Below, piece by piece: positions 1 through 8,775 of a stretch of DNA of 64,000 bases. Origin of the DNA: Lachnospiraceae bacterium NC2008 (GTDB lineage Bacteria > Bacillota > Clostridia > Lachnospirales > Lachnospiraceae); NCBI GenBank assembly GCA_000687675.1, contig JHWS01000001.1, forward strand, positions 332,771-396,770. Reading direction: 5' to 3'. The notes below the pieces were generated by a model. The model did no database searches, was not told the DNA's origin, and saw only the letters and a program-made list of their open reading frames with translations. Position 1 is the stretch's first letter. Each line of letters starts with the position of its first letter. Made by a program: the position numbers and the translations under genes.

Positions 1-158
1 GTCTTTTTCTTTAATTCAAAAGGAAATCCGTTATTTGCAACTGCCTGGGTAAGAAACATCCTGATAGCGGAAGTCGTATCTGTTCCTAACTCCCTAAACA
101 GTGTGTCGGCTTTTGTTTTGAGCTCATCTTCAACACGTATCTGTATTGTACTTGACAT
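1..158 (-). CDS. RelB/DinJ-family antitoxin, C-terminus outside window
   Basis: The first 52 or so codons of a minus-strand gene run off the window edge. The protein begins MSSTIQIRVEDELKTKAD and continues with a ribbon-helix-helix pattern, including TSAIRMFLTQAV and GFPFELK. This is typical of RelB/DinJ antitoxins, which bind a RelE/YafQ-type mRNA interferase and repress their own operon. A GAGGAGG ribosome site lies 5-6 bases before the ATG. The toxin gene would lie further left, outside the window. A sigma-70 promoter with an overlapping palindrome sits just upstream (178-216), as expected for autoregulation. Family assignment is good; whether a toxin partner exists cannot be seen. Confidence 0.8.
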   Translation of the reverse strand, partial: MSSTIQIRVEDELKTKADTLFRELGTDTTSAIRMFLTQAVANNGFPFELKKK

Positions 159-177
159 AGCGCACCTCCTCGTTGAT

Positions 178-216
178 TACTACTTGTAGTATACTGCTAC
201 TTCAATACAAATGCAA
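178..216 (-). promoter_or_regulatory. Antitoxin promoter with overlapping operator palindrome
   Basis: On the minus strand TTGCAT (211-216) and TATACT (188-193) are separated by exactly 17 bases. A palindrome TACTAC-AA-GTAGTA (178-191) overlaps the -10 and would place a dimeric repressor on the RNA polymerase site. This fits toxin-antitoxin autoregulation. The binding protein is inferred. Confidence 0.6.
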
Positions 217-325
217 TGATTTAGCATGTAGTTTTTATGTTGTATAGAATGTATAGATTTTATTAGGTAAATAGCAATAACCATAACGTTTCATAAAAAT
301 CTGTGAGTTCCTAAATGTGTACATT

Positions 326-406
326 TTAATACCACAAAAAAAAGACCGATAAACGGTCTCTAAATCTATGGACAAACCCTTTCGGGACGTCCCATTTGAT
401 GTGCAT
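326..406 (-). CDS. Putative 26-aa leader peptide overlapping a terminator
   Basis: A short ORF starts at ATG 406 with a strong AAAGGAGG site (421-428) 14 bases upstream, longer than usual spacing. It begins MHIKWDVPKGFVHRF and ends with SVFFLWY. Its 3' half is formed by an intrinsic terminator (336-359), so translation would interfere with termination. That architecture is typical of leader attenuators in front of drug-inducible resistance genes, but no such gene follows. The next gene in this direction is the antitoxin, which has its own promoter. The same stretch also contains a GGTGGTACC...CGTCCC pair that recalls a T-box antiterminator, without a recognisable stem I. Probably the remnant of a lost accessory gene. 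Confidence 0.35.
   Translation of the reverse strand: MHIKWDVPKGFVHRFRDRLSVFFLWY
336..359 (-). terminator. Intrinsic terminator overlapping the leader ORF
   Basis: Minus-strand hairpin AGACCG-TTTAT-CGGTCT followed by a run of eight T. It lies inside the 3' part of the 26-codon leader ORF. Confidence 0.7.
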
Positions 407-468
407 ACTTTTCGGTACCACCTCCTTTGGTTTTCGTATTTATCTGAATGATGTAAAATAAAAAATAA

Positions 469-505
469 CCCTACAGCGACCTTTTTTCGATGGATCACTG
501 TAGGG
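469..505 (-). terminator. Terminator downstream of lysS
   Basis: Minus-strand stem CCCTACAG ... CTGTAGGG with a 21-base loop, followed by a T-rich tract. It lies about 140 bases past the lysS stop and probably ends that transcript. The interval 506-643 has no convincing gene. It holds a direct repeat, ATTGGCGTAAG / ATTGGCGTATT (575-596), within an open frame that reads ...YANLTPIDARFLKRK on the minus strand and resembles an integrase tail. Confidence 0.6.
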
Positions 506-643
506 CTATTATCATCATATTGCCACTTCCACAAATCTTAAAGTGTTCTTTTTCGTTTCAAAAATCTTGCATCGATTGGCGTAAGATTGGCGTATTTGAT
601 AGCTCTAAATTCCTTGCAAAGCCCATAAATACGGCATTTCTTA

Positions 644-2248
644 TCATAAACTTTTGAGTGTAGGGAAGAATAATACATCCCTAATAGCTGGGCTATTTGT
701 AAGGAGCATGGTTAATCTGTCGATACCATAGCCGATACCACCTGTTGGTGGCATACCAACTTCGAGAGCATTGAGGAAGTCCTCATCTGTGTGCTCTGCT
801 TCGTCGTCACCTGCTGCCGCATTGGCATCCTGAGCTGCGAATCTTTCTCTCTGATCGATTGGATCGTTAAGCTCAGAATATGCGTTACACATCTCCCATG
901 TATTAATGAAGAGTTCGAAACGCTCAACAAGCTCTGGTCTGTCTGGCTTTCTCTTTGTAAGAGGAGATATCTCAACCGGATGATCCATAACAAATGTTGG
1001 CTGGATTAACTTCTCTTCTACATATGTTTCGAAGAAGAGGTTGATAATATCGCCCTTCTTGTGATATGACTCATACTCGATATGATGTTCATCAGCAAGC
1101 TTCTTAGCAGCTTCTGTATCTGGAATCTGGTCAAAGTCGATATTGGCATACTTCTTGATTGCATCAATCATAGTGATACGCTCGAATGGCTTACCAAAGT
1201 CAAGTTCAACATCACCATACATGAACTTAGTTGTTCCAAGTACTGTCTGTGCAACATGACGGAACATATTCTCAGTAAGATCCATCATACCATGGTAGTC
1301 TGTATATGCCTGATAGAGCTCCATAAGTGTGAACTCTGGGTTATGTCTTGTATCAAGTCCTTCATTTCTGAATACTCGGCCTATCTCGTAAACTCTTTCA
1401 AGACCACCAACGATAAGTCTCTTAAGGTAAAGCTCAAGAGATATACGAAGCTTTAAGTCTTCATCAAGAGCATTGAAGTGTGTTTCGAATGGTCTTGCAG
1501 CTGCACCACCTGGATTAGCTACTAGCATAGGAGTTTCGACTTCCATAAATCCCTGACCATCAAGGAAGTTTCTGATAGTTGAGATTATCTTAGAACGCTT
1601 GATGAATGTATCCTTTACTTCTTCGTTCATAATAAGGTCAACATATCTCTGACGGTAACGGATTTCAGTATTAGTAAGTCCATGGTACTTCTCAGGAAGT
1701 ATCTGTAAACTCTTAGAAAGAAGAGTTACCTTAGAGGCATGTACAGATATCTCACCTGTCATAGTTCTGAATACTGTACCAACGATACCAACAATATCAC
1801 CTACGTCATACTTCTTAAAATCAGCATATGATTCTTCACCAACTGAATCCTTAGAAACATATGACTGGATGTTACCAAACTTATCACGGATATTGCAGAA
1901 TGATGCCTTACCCATAACACGCTTAGACATAATACGTCCTGCTATACTAACTTCAATAGTCTTAGCATCAAGCATAGCTCTCTTCTCATTGTAATGAGCC
2001 TTCTTAGCTTCTCTAGCCTGCTGCTCGTCCATACCTGTAGTATCTACTTCATCATTCCAGTCCTTGAGGACTTCCTTCTCTATAGCTTCGTACTCAGCTA
2101 TTGCTTCTGTAGAATGATGTGTCTGATCATATTTTGTAATCTTGAATGGATCCTTACCGGCTTCCTGAAGGTTAGCAAGCTTCTCACGGCGAACCTTGAG
2201 TAACTGGTTTATATCTACTTCCTTCTGCTGGTCATTATTCTGTGCCAT
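644..2248 (-). CDS. lysS: Lysyl-tRNA synthetase, class II
   Basis: Cytoplasmic enzyme that charges tRNA-Lys with lysine using ATP. The 534-residue product has an N-terminal OB-fold anticodon-binding region, then the class II core: motif 1 around 230-255 (FMEVETPML), motif 2 around 290-307 (RVFRNEGLDTRHNPEFT) and motif 3 near the C-terminus (GIGYGIDRLTML). It is about 30 residues longer than E. coli LysS. The extra length appears as a charged stretch near residues 60-100, before the OB fold. An upstream in-frame TTG exists, but the ATG at 2248 has GGAGGAG at proper spacing and gives the expected MAQNND start. A terminator of greA and a short palindrome precede it. Confidence 0.97.
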   Translation of the reverse strand: MAQNNDQQKEVDINQLLKVRREKLANLQEAGKDPFKITKYDQTHHSTEAIAEYEAIEKEVLKDWNDEVDTTGMDEQQAREAKKAHYNEKRAMLDAKTIEVSIAGRIMSKRVMGKASFCNIRDKFGNIQSYVSKDSVGEESYADFKKYDVGDIVGIVGTVFRTMTGEISVHASKVTLLSKSLQILPEKYHGLTNTEIRYRQRYVDLIMNEEVKDTFIKRSKIISTIRNFLDGQGFMEVETPMLVANPGGAAARPFETHFNALDEDLKLRISLELYLKRLIVGGLERVYEIGRVFRNEGLDTRHNPEFTLMELYQAYTDYHGMMDLTENMFRHVAQTVLGTTKFMYGDVELDFGKPFERITMIDAIKKYANIDFDQIPDTEAAKKLADEHHIEYESYHKKGDIINLFFETYVEEKLIQPTFVMDHPVEISPLTKRKPDRPELVERFELFINTWEMCNAYSELNDPIDQRERFAAQDANAAAGDDEAEHTDEDFLNALEVGMPPTGGIGYGIDRLTMLLTNSPAIRDVLFFPTLKSL

Positions 2249-2269
2249 AATTTTCTCCTCCAAATATCT

Positions 2270-2326
2270 ACCCTGCGACCCTCACCTTGGTTCAAACCAA
2301 GTAATTATATTCATAGGTCTGCGCAT
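2270..2326 (-). repeat. Possible degenerate copy (E1) of the terminator-linked repeat
   Basis: Read on the minus strand, TGCGCAGACC follows directly after the T-run of the greA terminator. It is followed by a perfect 7-bp inverted repeat CTTGGTT-TG-AACCAAG (2286-2301) and then GGGTCGCAGGG. The order (TGCGCA, outer stem, inner hairpin) matches better copies at 24919-25006 and 62611-62706, but sequence identity is low. It lies in the lysS 5' leader. Confidence 0.35.
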
Positions 2327-2350
2327 AAAAAGAGGGCTTTATTCAAGCCC
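2326..2350 (-). terminator. Intrinsic terminator of greA
   Basis: Minus-strand hairpin GGGCTT-GAATA-AAGCCC followed by TCTTTTT, just past the greA stop. It separates greA from lysS. Confidence 0.75.
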
Positions 2351-2365
2351 CCGTGTTATCTATTC

Positions 2366-2857
2366 TCAAGCTTTGTTCTGAATATCAAGAATCTTGTACT
2401 TAATCACACCAACTGGAGCTTCAACTTCAACAGTATCGCCCTTTTTCTTACCGATGAGTGCGATACCAAGTGGAGACTCGTTGGAAATGCTTCCGTTAAG
2501 TGAATCAGCTTCTGTAGCACCCTTAATAACGAATTCCATCTCTTCATCTAACTCAAGGTCAAGGACTTTAATTTTTGAGCCGAACTGTGCCTTCTTAGAT
2601 TTACCAGAAGAAGGTAAAGCATCAACTACTTCTACATTTTTAAGTAACTTACCCAGTTCTTCGATACGAGCTTCAACATCTCTCTGCTCATCTCTAGCAG
2701 CATCATACTCTGCGTTTTCTGATAAGTCGCCCTGTTCTCTAGCTTCCTTAATCTTCTGAGAAATCTCTTTACGTTTCTCATCTTTAAGGTACCTTAATTC
2801 TTCTTCATATTTTGCAAGGCCTTCACGTGTTAACAGATTCTTCTTTTCTTCAGCCAT
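2366..2857 (-). CDS. greA: Transcription elongation factor GreA
   Basis: The 163-residue protein rescues backtracked RNA polymerase by stimulating cleavage of the nascent RNA 3' end. The N-terminal two-helix coiled coil (about 1-78) carries the acidic tip region GDLSENAEYDAARDEQ. The C-terminal FKBP-like domain includes SPLGIALIGKKKGDTVEV. Length is close to the usual 158. AAGGAAGG lies about 10 bases before ATG 2857. It has its own near-consensus promoter (2918-2947) and terminator (2326-2350), so it appears monocistronic between dusB and lysS. Confidence 0.97.
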   Translation of the reverse strand: MAEEKKNLLTREGLAKYEEELRYLKDEKRKEISQKIKEAREQGDLSENAEYDAARDEQRDVEARIEELGKLLKNVEVVDALPSSGKSKKAQFGSKIKVLDLELDEEMEFVIKGATEADSLNGSISNESPLGIALIGKKKGDTVEVEAPVGVIKYKILDIQNKA

Positions 2858-2917
2858 CTTTTAAAACCTTCCTTTTTATATTTTAGACTCAGGTCATATT
2901 TTTCAAATAGTCAAGAT

Positions 2918-2962
2918 ATTATAACCCTTAACGGCTTATAGTGTCAACATGATGATATCATG
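2918..2962 (-). promoter_or_regulatory. greA promoter with adjacent palindrome
   Basis: Minus-strand TTGACA (2942-2947) and TATAAT (2918-2923), both perfect hexamers, are 18 bases apart. A perfect inverted repeat CATGAT-ATC-ATCATG (2948-2962) abuts the -35 on its upstream side and could be an operator. No terminator for dusB is obvious here. Confidence 0.7.
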
Positions 2963-2974
2963 ACTTGAATCATC

Positions 2975-3943
2975 TTACTTTAATTCCTCTAATAGTGCAT
3001 AGAGCTCATCAAATGATTCTACTGCACACACTCTTTTTCTAAGAGCTGCACTTCCATGCATACCTGCTGTATACCATGACACATGGCGTCGCATTTCTCT
3101 TATTCCTATATACTCACCCTTTACCTTAAGCATAAGCTCTGAGTGTTCATGAATCATTCTTTTTATTTCATCTATGGATGGTCTTTCAGCTAATTCTCCC
3201 GTCTCAAGATAATGCCTGATTTCAGAGAATATCCAAGGATTACCCTGGCTGGCACGGCCTACCATAATACCATCTACTCCTGTTTCCTTGATCATCTTCT
3301 CTGCGGCAAGAGGGCTGTCTATATCACCATTACCTATAACAGGTATAGATACAGCTTCTTTTACCTTGGCTATGATTTCCCAGTCTGCTTTGCCGCTGTA
3401 GTACTGCTCCCTGGTTCTTCCATGAACTGCTATAGCTGCTGCCCCAGCATCCTCAAGATACTTAGCCATCTCCACAGCATTCACATGGTCTTCATCAAAA
3501 CCTTTTCTTATCTTTACAGTAACAGGCTTACTTATGGCGCCCGATACTTTTTTTACTATCTCTGCTGCCAGTTTAGGATTCTTTAGAAGTGCACTACCTT
3601 CACCGTTATTAACTACCTTAGGTACCGGACATCCCATATTAATGTCTAATATGGCAAATGGCCTGTCCTCTATCCTAGCAGCCTGTGAAGCCATAATCTC
3701 AGGGTCATTTCCGAAGAACTGAAGTGAAACAGGCATTTCCTCCGGTTCGATTTCTAAGAGCTTTTCAGTATTTTTATTGTTATACATGATGGCTTTGGCG
3801 CTAACCATCTCCATACAGATTAGGCCTACGCCCTGTCTCTTGCATAACAGACGAAAAGGCAGGTCTGTTACACCTGCCATTGGAGCTAAAACAATATTGT
3901 TTTCTAGTTCTACATTACCAATCTGTAATCTATGTAATAGCAT
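2975..3943 (-). CDS. dusB: tRNA-dihydrouridine synthase, DusB type
   Basis: FMN enzyme that reduces uridines to dihydrouridine in the tRNA D-loop. The 322-residue product shows the full Dus pattern: APMAGVTDLPFRLLCKR near the N-terminus, LQFFGNDPE, DINMGCPVPKVVNNGEGSAL with the catalytic Cys, KIRKGFD, AVHGRTREQYYSG with the FMN-contacting His-Gly-Arg, then GNGDI and MVGRASQGNPW at the phosphate site. The frame extends about 39 codons upstream into coaX. The ATG at 3943, one base past the coaX stop, gives the family-typical start (MLLHRLQIGN), so translation is probably coupled. It is the last gene of the argF-birA-coaX operon. Confidence 0.95.
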   Translation of the reverse strand: MLLHRLQIGNVELENNIVLAPMAGVTDLPFRLLCKRQGVGLICMEMVSAKAIMYNNKNTEKLLEIEPEEMPVSLQFFGNDPEIMASQAARIEDRPFAILDINMGCPVPKVVNNGEGSALLKNPKLAAEIVKKVSGAISKPVTVKIRKGFDEDHVNAVEMAKYLEDAGAAAIAVHGRTREQYYSGKADWEIIAKVKEAVSIPVIGNGDIDSPLAAEKMIKETGVDGIMVGRASQGNPWIFSEIRHYLETGELAERPSIDEIKRMIHEHSELMLKVKGEYIGIREMRRHVSWYTAGMHGSAALRKRVCAVESFDELYALLEELK

Positions 3944-3944
3944 C

Positions 3945-4718
3945 TTATTTGCGATTCTTCTCGTATATAAGTCTAAGTCCATCAAGAGTAAGTGTTCTAT
4001 CATATACTTCGATAGCATCAGTCTCATTGGCAATAACGCTTCCAAGACCACCTGTTGCAACTACCTTGATGTCATCTGTTCCGTATGCTTCCTTAACCTT
4101 CTTAACAATATACTCAGTCTGACCAATCTGACCAAATACAAGACCAGCCTGCATAGATGATACTGTGTTCTGAGCAAGTATAGTTTCAGGCTTCTTAATT
4201 TCTACTTCAGGAAGTTTAGCTGTATATTCTGTAAGAGCCTTGGCTGAAATCTTGATACCAGGAGCTGTAACACCTGAAACAAGTTCACCCTTGGCACTAA
4301 CAAGGTCGTAAGTTGTAGCTGTACCAAAGTCAATTACAAGAACTGGTCCGCCATATTTATTGTATGCAGCAACTGCATCTACAATACGGTCAGCACCGAT
4401 TTCTCTTGGGTTCTCTGTGTTAATCTTAATACCTGTCTTAAGTCCAGGTCCAACAACGATAGGCTCCTTGTAGATATATCTTTCAATACCACCAAGAAGA
4501 GAATGCATGATATTAGGAACAACGCTGGCAACTATAACGCCTTCGATGTCGTCCTTAGGAACTATACCTCTGTTAGTAAGGAAGCTTGTAATAAAGATTC
4601 CGTACTCATCTGATGTTTTAACAGACTTTGTTGTCATTCTGAAAGTCTGTATCATCTCATTCTTATCAAATAAACCAACTGTTATGTTAGTATTGCCTAC
4701 ATCAACTGTAAGTATCAT
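3945..4718 (-). CDS. coaX: Type III pantothenate kinase
   Basis: Catalyses ATP-dependent phosphorylation of pantothenate, the first step of coenzyme A synthesis. The ASKHA-fold protein of 257 residues has the phosphate-1 motif [13 protein letters not shown] at the N-terminus. The type III signature [12 protein letters not shown] follows in the middle, then [11 protein letters not shown], ending with [10 protein letters not shown]. Length matches the family. The start overlaps the preceding gene's stop by four bases (ATGA) and dusB follows one base after its stop, so it sits in a tightly coupled operon. Type III enzymes are generally not inhibited by CoA. Confidence 0.96.
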   Translation of the reverse strand: MILTVDVGNTNITVGLFDKNEMIQTFRMTTKSVKTSDEYGIFITSFLTNRGIVPKDDIEGVIVASVVPNIMHSLLGGIERYIYKEPIVVGPGLKTGIKINTENPREIGADRIVDAVAAYNKYGGPVLVIDFGTATTYDLVSAKGELVSGVTAPGIKISAKALTEYTAKLPEVEIKKPETILAQNTVSSMQAGLVFGQIGQTEYIVKKVKEAYGTDDIKVVATGGLGSVIANETDAIEVYDRTLTLDGLRLIYEKNRK

Positions 4719-5089
4719 TGTTCTTTACTCTCCCCGTCTGCCTCTTCAAATGTCTCATGTAAATAAAACACTCTGTAGAAAAGACTAATTGATTCAAGAA
4801 GTTCCTGTCTTGTCTGGCGTATCTTATTTACTAACAAGCCGCTTGAAATCTCATCATAGTAGAAATCATCATCGCTCTTATCCGTCTCAAATGATATACC
4901 GCCATCCGGCTCAACCACTATGGTGAATACGCCTCCAACCTCTTCTGTAAAAAGTACACATATGATGTGAAGTTCATCCTTTACAGACTGAGGAAGTTTT
5001 CCAAAAACTTCTTCGTTAAAGTAATATTTTTGTTCGTAGGCATTGGCCCCACAAACTACTATCCTATTATCCATATTGTTCTTAACCAT
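4715..5089 (-). CDS. Conserved hypothetical protein in the birA-coaX operon
   Basis: Unrecognised protein of 124 residues with no signal peptide or membrane segment. It is acidic, with a short N-terminal beta-like stretch ([17 protein letters not shown]), a central segment ending [16 protein letters not shown], and a helical C-terminus. I recall similar small proteins (possibly DUF6145) next to birA in Lachnospiraceae, but cannot confirm this. It starts 3 bases after birA and overlaps coaX by four bases, so it is co-expressed with biotin and CoA genes. Function unknown. Confidence 0.75.
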   Translation of the reverse strand: MVKNNMDNRIVVCGANAYEQKYYFNEEVFGKLPQSVKDELHIICVLFTEEVGGVFTIVVEPDGGISFETDKSDDDFYYDEISSGLLVNKIRQTRQELLESISLFYRVFYLHETFEEADGESKEQ

Positions 5090-5092
5090 TTC

Positions 5093-6070
5093 TTATACGT
5101 ATCCGTATATTCCTCTTACTGAAACTTCTCCAGAATCTACTCTTGTAAATGAACCATCTTCCTTCTGAACAATTAGTTCACCATAGTCATTGATACCATC
5201 AGCTGTTCCAGTGAATTCTCCCTTAGGATCAAGTACACGGACTTCTTTATCTTTATTTACCAGGTATCCATCATACATAGATACCATGAAAGACAGGTCA
5301 CCTATCTCCTCAAACATATCATAGTAATACTCAAAATGATCCATGATACCTATGATTATGTCTGCTCTCGAATACTTATTGCCTGTTTCATTAAGAAGAG
5401 ATGAAGCAATCTTACTTACCTCTGGGCTAAAGATACAGTTATTAACATTGATACCCACGCCAACTATAACGTAGTTAACCTTGTCTGGTTTTGTATCCAT
5501 CTGAGTAAGTATACCGCAAACCTTCTTGTTATTAACAAGAATATCATTAGGCCACTTAATCTTTACAGTTTCTTCTGTAAGTTTTGAAAGTACATCAGCA
5601 ACTGCAAGCGCCATAACAAGCGTTATCATAGATGCCTTATCAGGCTTAACCTTAGGTCTAAGAAGTAGTGTCATAGCTATGCTGTCGCCCTGCTCTGCTT
5701 CCCATCCTCTGCCGCATCTTCCATGACCAGCAGTCTGATAATCAGTAACAACTAATGTACCATGCTCCTTACCTTCCCCGGCAAGTTCAGCAGCATCTTC
5801 ATTAGTTGAGGCAGTTTCTTTACGAAAATAAACTGTTCTGCCAGCCCATTTGGTTGTAACCCTGCTCATAAGTTCATGAGAAGTAATGAATTCAGGATAT
5901 GAATACATAACATATCCTTTTTCTTCATCTTCCTCTATGTCATAACCTTCTGCAACAAGCTGGGCTACAATACGCTCTACAGCCCCTTTGGACATATGAA
6001 GCTTCTCACATATCTGTCTGCAGGTTATGCCATCATTGGCCCTTATAAGCCTTAATATCTCGGCTTTCAT
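5093..6070 (-). CDS. birA: Biotin ligase with N-terminal HTH repressor domain
   Basis: Bifunctional BirA of 325 residues. An N-terminal winged helix (about 1-60, [20 protein letters not shown]) would bind the biotin operator. The catalytic domain attaches biotin, through biotinoyl-AMP, to acetyl-CoA carboxylase and other carboxylases. Catalytic signatures are [37 protein letters not shown] (the adenylate-binding loop, normally GRGRRGR) and [19 protein letters not shown]-terminal SH3-like domain follows. The start overlaps the argF stop by four bases. No biotin synthesis gene is in this window, so its repressor targets must lie elsewhere. Confidence 0.95.
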   Translation of the reverse strand: MKAEILRLIRANDGITCRQICEKLHMSKGAVERIVAQLVAEGYDIEEDEEKGYVMYSYPEFITSHELMSRVTTKWAGRTVYFRKETASTNEDAAELAGEGKEHGTLVVTDYQTAGHGRCGRGWEAEQGDSIAMTLLLRPKVKPDKASMITLVMALAVADVLSKLTEETVKIKWPNDILVNNKKVCGILTQMDTKPDKVNYVIVGVGINVNNCIFSPEVSKIASSLLNETGNKYSRADIIIGIMDHFEYYYDMFEEIGDLSFMVSMYDGYLVNKDKEVRVLDPKGEFTGTADGINDYGELIVQKEDGSFTRVDSGEVSVRGIYGYV

Positions 6071-7068
6071 CCAGCATCTTCTCCAAGTAATGTTGCAGCC
6101 ATAACAGCCTTTATAGTATGCATACGGTTCTCAGCTTCCTGGAATACCTTAGATGCAGCACTTTCAAATACTTCATCTGTAACTTCAAGTTCACTAAGTC
6201 CGTACTTCTCACCGATTTCTTTACCAATTTCTGTCTTATGATCGTGAAATGCTGGAAGGCAGTGTAAGAAAATAGCGTCCTTCTTAGCATTGTCCATAAG
6301 AGCCTTTGTAACCTTGTATGGTGAAAGAACTTTGATACGCTCATCCCATACTTCCTGAGGTTCGCCCATTGAAACCCATACATCTGTATATAATACATCT
6401 GCATCCTTTGCAGCTTCCATAGCATCTTCTGTAAGAGTTATAGTTGCGCCAGATTCCTTAGCGTAGCTCATGCACTGTTCTACAAGTTCCTCGCTTGGGA
6501 AGTATTCCTTTGGAGCACCTGCAGCAAAATGCATGCCCATCTTAGCGCACATAATCATAAGCGAGTTACCCATGTTATATCTTGCATCACCAAAGTAAGC
6601 AAGTTTTCTTCCCTTAAAGTCTCCAAATACTTCTTTTATTGTAAGAAGATCTGCAAGCATCTGTGTTGGATGATACTCATTCGTGAGACCATTCCATACA
6701 GGTACTCCTGCATATGTAGAAAGTTCCTCTACTATAGCCTGTTCAAATCCGCGGTATTCGATACCTTCAAACATACTTCCAAGAACACGGGCTGTATCTG
6801 CGATACTTTCCTTCTTACCGATCTGAGATGACTTAGGATCAAGATATGTAACGCCCATACCAAGATCACGAGCTGCTACTTCAAAAGAACATCTTGTTCT
6901 TGTACTTGTCTTTTCAAAGATAAGAGCAACATTCTTACCTCTTAGTTTATCTACAGGAACCCCCTGTTTCTTCTTACGCTTATACGAAGCAGCAAGTTCT
7001 ACAAGGTATTCGATTTCTTCAGGTGTGAAATCCTTAAGTGTTAAAAAGCTTCTTCCTTTTAAATTCAT
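6067..7068 (-). CDS. argF: Ornithine carbamoyltransferase
   Basis: Converts ornithine and carbamoyl phosphate to citrulline in arginine synthesis. The 333-residue enzyme has the carbamoyl-phosphate motif [16 protein letters not shown], the [11 protein letters not shown] motif, the ornithine-binding region around DVWVSMGE, and the catalytic HCLPAFHD. The frame is open upstream, but ATG 7068 has GGAGGT five bases ahead and gives the canonical [11 protein letters not shown] start. It opens the operon argF-birA-(unknown)-coaX-dusB. Upstream, TGCTATATT (7139-7147) is an extended -10, just after the terminator of the preceding operon. No arginine box was recognised. Confidence 0.97.
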   Translation of the reverse strand: MNLKGRSFLTLKDFTPEEIEYLVELAASYKRKKKQGVPVDKLRGKNVALIFEKTSTRTRCSFEVAARDLGMGVTYLDPKSSQIGKKESIADTARVLGSMFEGIEYRGFEQAIVEELSTYAGVPVWNGLTNEYHPTQMLADLLTIKEVFGDFKGRKLAYFGDARYNMGNSLMIMCAKMGMHFAAGAPKEYFPSEELVEQCMSYAKESGATITLTEDAMEAAKDADVLYTDVWVSMGEPQEVWDERIKVLSPYKVTKALMDNAKKDAIFLHCLPAFHDHKTEIGKEIGEKYGLSELEVTDEVFESAASKVFQEAENRMHTIKAVMAATLLGEDAG

Positions 7069-7138
7069 AACTACCTCCATCTTAAGGTTTTGTCTGAGCC
7101 TGTTACTGCCCAGCATCCAGTCTGCAGCTTCTACACTG

Positions 7139-7147
7139 AATATAGCA
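7139..7147 (-). promoter_or_regulatory. Possible extended -10 promoter of argF
   Basis: Minus-strand TG-C-TATATT about 70 bases ahead of argF and 20 bases past the terminator of the SPFH operon. A TTCACA lies 19 bases further up, a poor -35 spacing, so the extended -10 would carry the activity. Confidence 0.4.
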
Positions 7148-7167
7148 GGCTGCGCCTTCATATTGTG

Positions 7168-7202
7168 AAAAAAAAAGTGAGCCACACGAAAGCCGTGTGG
7201 CT
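7168..7202 (-). terminator. Terminator of the NfeD-SPFH operon
   Basis: Minus-strand hairpin AGCCACAC-GGCTTTC-GTGTGGCT followed by CACTTTTTTTTT. It separates the SPFH gene from argF. Confidence 0.85.
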
Positions 7203-7261
7203 CTGACATGTATAAATATATCACATATGTTTGTATCAGGCAAACATATAAATCATATTAT

Positions 7262-8191
7262 TTATTTGCTTACAACCTCTTTGAATGTTGTAGCAAGTCC
7301 TGCGATTCCCTGTAAGTCTGAAGGGATGATAATCTTTGTAGCATTGCCCTTGGCAACTTCTTCAAGAGTTTCAAGAGACTTCATCTGAAGTACTGCATCA
7401 TCAGCACCAGCTTCTTTAAGCATCTTGATACCATCAGCTCTAGCCTGTGCAACCTTAAGGATAGCTGCGGCTTCACCTTCGGCCTCTCTCATCATTCTTT
7501 CCTTCTGAGCTTCAGCCTTAAGGATAGCTGACTGCTTCTCAGCCTCTGCGTTAAGGATTGCTGATTCCTTATTACCTTCAGCTACAAGGATTGAAGACTT
7601 CTTCTCACCTTCTGCTCTTGTAACCTGCTCACGTCTTTCACGTTCTGCCTTCATCTGCTTCTCCATTGCATCCTGGATAGCTGCTGGAGGAATGATGTTC
7701 TTAAGTTCTACACGGTTAACCTTAATACCCCATGGGTCAGTTGCTATATCAAGTGAAGCTCTCATCTTTGTGTTGATGATTTCACGAGATGTAAGTGTCT
7801 GGTCAAGATCAAGTTCACCGATTACGTTACGAAGTGTTGTTGATGTAAGATTTTCAATAGCCATGATTGGATTTTCAACACCATAGCAGAAAAGTTTAGG
7901 ATCAGTAATCTGGAAGAATACGACTGTATCGATTCTCATTGTAACGTTATCCTTTGTGATAACTGGCTGTGGTGCGAAGTCTGCAACCTGTTCCTTAAGG
8001 TTAACTCTTCTTGCAACCTTATCGATAAATGGCCACTTTACATGGAAACCTACGTGCCATGTATCTACATAAGCACCAAGTCTTTCAATAACATATGCAT
8101 GTGCCTGTGGTACGATCTTGAAACAAGATACGATAATAAACAATGCAACGATTAATAATGCAATTACAATTCCTACTGTTGCGTCACCCAT
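7262..8191 (-). CDS. SPFH/band 7 (stomatin-like) membrane protein
   Basis: The 309-residue protein has one N-terminal membrane anchor (about 7-29) and a band 7 domain of roughly 30-200 (RLGAYVDTWHVGFHVKWPFID, ELDLDQTLTSREIIN). A long Ala/Glu/Lys helix (about 185-255, with repeats such as SAILNAEAEKQ) follows; in this family it drives oligomerisation. The C-terminus is short. Closest in type to QmcA or slipin. It is encoded directly downstream of a membrane NfeD protein, a standard pairing thought to organise membrane microdomains. Exact role unknown. Confidence 0.92.
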   Translation of the reverse strand: MGDATVGIVIALLIVALFIIVSCFKIVPQAHAYVIERLGAYVDTWHVGFHVKWPFIDKVARRVNLKEQVADFAPQPVITKDNVTMRIDTVVFFQITDPKLFCYGVENPIMAIENLTSTTLRNVIGELDLDQTLTSREIINTKMRASLDIATDPWGIKVNRVELKNIIPPAAIQDAMEKQMKAERERREQVTRAEGEKKSSILVAEGNKESAILNAEAEKQSAILKAEAQKERMMREAEGEAAAILKVAQARADGIKMLKEAGADDAVLQMKSLETLEEVAKGNATKIIIPSDLQGIAGLATTFKEVVSK

Positions 8192-8246
8192 AATTTTAAA
8201 ATCTCCTTTTATTCTTTATTATGTCAGCCTTATGTCCGACATTAAT

Positions 8247-8693
8247 TTACTGAAACTTTGGTGAAACTATAATTTTAACACCCTGTACGTCATTCACTAC
8301 TATCCGAGTATCTTTCTCGATAATAGCATTGGGATTAGCGCTTCTGGCTGTCCATTCTAATCCATTGACCATAGCAGCGCCCTGAGCATAAACATTGTTG
8401 ATTGTTTCGCTTACTACCCCTTCAGTTCCAACCAAGGCTTCAACATTGGTCTTAATCTTCCTGTCATTAATATACTTAACCGCAATCGGCCTTGTGAAGA
8501 ATATCAGCACAAGCGACAGCACCATAAATATACTAATCTGAAGTGCAAGATGCCCATGTAGTACAGCAATAATCAGTGCAATAAGAGCTCCTGGTGCGAA
8601 CCATATTGTTGTAAGTCCCTGGGTAGCAATCTCAACGATTACAACGGCAATAAAGATTATGGCCCAAACCCATACTTCAACATTCAAATCCAT
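8247..8693 (-). CDS. NfeD-family membrane protein
   Basis: The 148-residue protein has two or three hydrophobic helices (about 8-30, 32-48, 50-70), then a soluble C-terminal OB-fold domain. That domain holds the family pattern LVGTEGVVSETI, GAAMVNGLEWTARS and GVKIIVSPKF. This is the short NfeD form lacking the protease domain. It is the first gene of a two-gene operon with the SPFH protein and is preceded by a good promoter (8744-8772). NfeD and SPFH partners usually interact in the membrane, so this protein probably anchors or regulates the stomatin-like oligomer. Confidence 0.9.
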   Translation of the reverse strand: MDLNVEVWVWAIIFIAVVIVEIATQGLTTIWFAPGALIALIIAVLHGHLALQISIFMVLSLVLIFFTRPIAVKYINDRKIKTNVEALVGTEGVVSETINNVYAQGAAMVNGLEWTARSANPNAIIEKDTRIVVNDVQGVKIIVSPKFQ

Positions 8694-8743
8694 ACGTCTA
8701 CTCCTTTCGTACTTACTAGTATATGCCCTTGCTTACAGTTACC

Positions 8744-8772
8744 ATTGTACTTCATATATCCGATTTCCTCAA
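8744..8772 (-). promoter_or_regulatory. Promoter of the NfeD-SPFH operon
   Basis: Minus-strand TTGAGG (8767-8772), 17-base spacer, TACAAT (8744-8749). About 50 bases of leader to the NfeD start. Confidence 0.65.
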
Positions 8773-8775
8773 TGC

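Noticed and set aside
340..428. T-box riboswitch suggested by GGTGGTACCG ... CGTCCC
   Set aside because: No stem I or specifier loop is recognisable upstream and no aminoacyl-tRNA or amino-acid gene follows. The leader-ORF reading explains the segment as well.
235..534. 99-codon minus-strand frame downstream of lysS
   Set aside because: It runs through two intrinsic terminators and the shorter leader ORF in another frame, has no ribosome site and shows no family pattern.
3943..4060. N-terminally extended dusB start overlapping coaX
   Set aside because: The extra 39 residues are not part of the Dus family and the ATG next to the coaX stop gives the normal N-terminus.
4507..4788. Plus-strand frames opposite coaX, dusB and other minus-strand genes
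   Set aside because: All lie wholly opposite well-identified genes and show no homology or translation signals.
7069..7224. Extended argF N-terminus
   Set aside because: The extension reads through the upstream terminator; GGAGGT before ATG 7068 sets the start.
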